This document shows positions 6,745 to 7,227 of a stretch of 7,227 nt of DNA, in pieces. The translations under genes were made by a program, and so were the position numbers. A model generated the notes under the pieces. The model had not been told where the DNA came from, made no database searches, and was given only the letters and a program-made list of their open reading frames with translations. Position 1 is the first letter of the stretch; every line of letters starts with the position of its first letter. This DNA is from Candidatus Kapaibacterium sp. (GTDB lineage: Bacteria; Bacteroidota; Ignavibacteria; Kapaibacteriales; UBA961). Where the stretch lies: contig JALRHN010000104.1 of NCBI GenBank assembly GCA_023259575.1, forward strand, positions 1 through 7,227, in the 5' to 3' direction.

Positions 6745-7227
6745 GAATTCAATGCCTTTAGATCAAAACCAAGAAATACATAATTCGACGACAGAGTATT
6801 TACAAAGTGTCTATGAACACCTAGTACAAAAGCTTCAGCCTGAATTAAGAGCATTAATAGATCAATGGGAATCTAAAAAAGAAAATTATAAAGGTGAACA
6901 TTTTACCTATTATGTGAGAAATAAAGAAATCAAAGTAGATAATTTTATTCAGTCCTTAAGTAATTCTCGCATTCCTAAAATAGCAGTACCAGAATTTAAA
7001 GATTGGGGTGAAATTGTCAAATGGTCTATGAGAGAAAACTTCCCTGGAGAATTCCCCTTTACAGCCGGAGTATATCCATTTAAAAGAACAGGCGAAGATC
7101 CAACAAGGATGTTTGCTGGAGAAGGTGGCCCTGAAAGGACAAATAAACGATTTCATTATTTAAGTGTTGATATGCCCGCTGCACGACTATCAACCGCTTT
7201 TGATAGTGTTACATTATATGGCGAAGA
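6743..7227 (+). CDS. Acyl-CoA (methylmalonyl-CoA/isobutyryl-CoA) mutase, IcmF-like mutase domain, 3' end outside the window
   Basis: This frame codes for 161 complete residues and is still open at the window edge. The start is ATG 6743 (or ATG 6752); an in-frame TAA at 6728 excludes a longer N-terminus. Residues about 10-80 resemble the linker that precedes the mutase barrel in fused IcmF enzymes (YYVRNKEIKV, SLSNSRIPKIAVPEFKDWG). Residues about 95-161 are the start of the B12-dependent mutase domain: FPGEFPFTAGVYPFKR, EDPTRMFAGEGGPERTN, RFHYLS and RLSTAFDSVTLYGE. Classical methylmalonyl-CoA mutases have a YPTMY...WTIRQYAGF-type segment here, so this is the IcmF-like branch, which rearranges acyl-CoA carbon skeletons with adenosylcobalamin in the cytoplasm. 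The B12-binding and MeaB-like G-protein domains that precede the barrel in IcmF are absent at this end; they may lie at the C-terminus or in separate genes. Substrate specificity cannot be settled from the visible part. No Shine-Dalgarno site is seen. Confidence 0.9.
   Translation, partial: MNSMPLDQNQEIHNSTTEYLQSVYEHLVQKLQPELRALIDQWESKKENYKGEHFTYYVRNKEIKVDNFIQSLSNSRIPKIAVPEFKDWGEIVKWSMRENFPGEFPFTAGVYPFKRTGEDPTRMFAGEGGPERTNKRFHYLSVDMPAARLSTAFDSVTLYGE

Overview
The window looks like an AT-rich chromosomal segment (roughly one-third G+C by eye) from a member of the Bacteroidota or the wider FCB group (Ignavibacteria and Kapabacteria cannot be excluded). The pointers are a DUF1800/DUF1501 gene pair, a C-terminal type IX secretion (T9SS type A) sorting domain on the DUF1501 protein, mostly weak or absent Shine-Dalgarno sites, and a TAnnTTTG-type -7 promoter element. 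All genes lie on the + strand and are densely packed. No RNA gene, CRISPR array, insertion sequence or phage gene was seen.

Layout: (1) 1-1323, the 3' part of a DUF1800 gene whose beginning lies before the window, followed 37 bp later by (2) 1361-2947, a DUF1501 protein with a twin-arginine-like signal and a T9SS tail. A clear intrinsic terminator at 2967-2994 closes this unit. (3) 2948-3186 is a non-coding leader holding the terminator and several copies of a TTACAA-like hexamer. (4) 3187-5847 encodes a large secreted MltD-like lytic transglycosylase with one degenerate and five clear LysM repeats. (5) 5870-6649 encodes a secreted DUF3108 protein, 22 bp downstream and probably co-transcribed. 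(6) 6650-6742 is a short intergenic region with a weak hairpin and a candidate Bacteroidota promoter. (7) 6743 to the window end is the start of an acyl-CoA mutase whose sequence matches the mutase half of IcmF-type fused enzymes.

Functionally, the first unit makes a pair of exported proteins of unknown biochemical role that often occur together. The second unit concerns the cell envelope: peptidoglycan cleavage plus a periplasmic or outer-membrane-associated protein. The last gene begins a separate metabolic unit (B12-dependent carbon-skeleton rearrangement). Most of the window is ordinary Bacteroidota-like housekeeping or envelope sequence, and no clearly new system is evident. The points most worth a second look are the mutase that begins at the domain boundary of a normally fused enzyme, the combination of Tat-like signal and T9SS tail, and the repeat-bearing leader before the transglycosylase gene.
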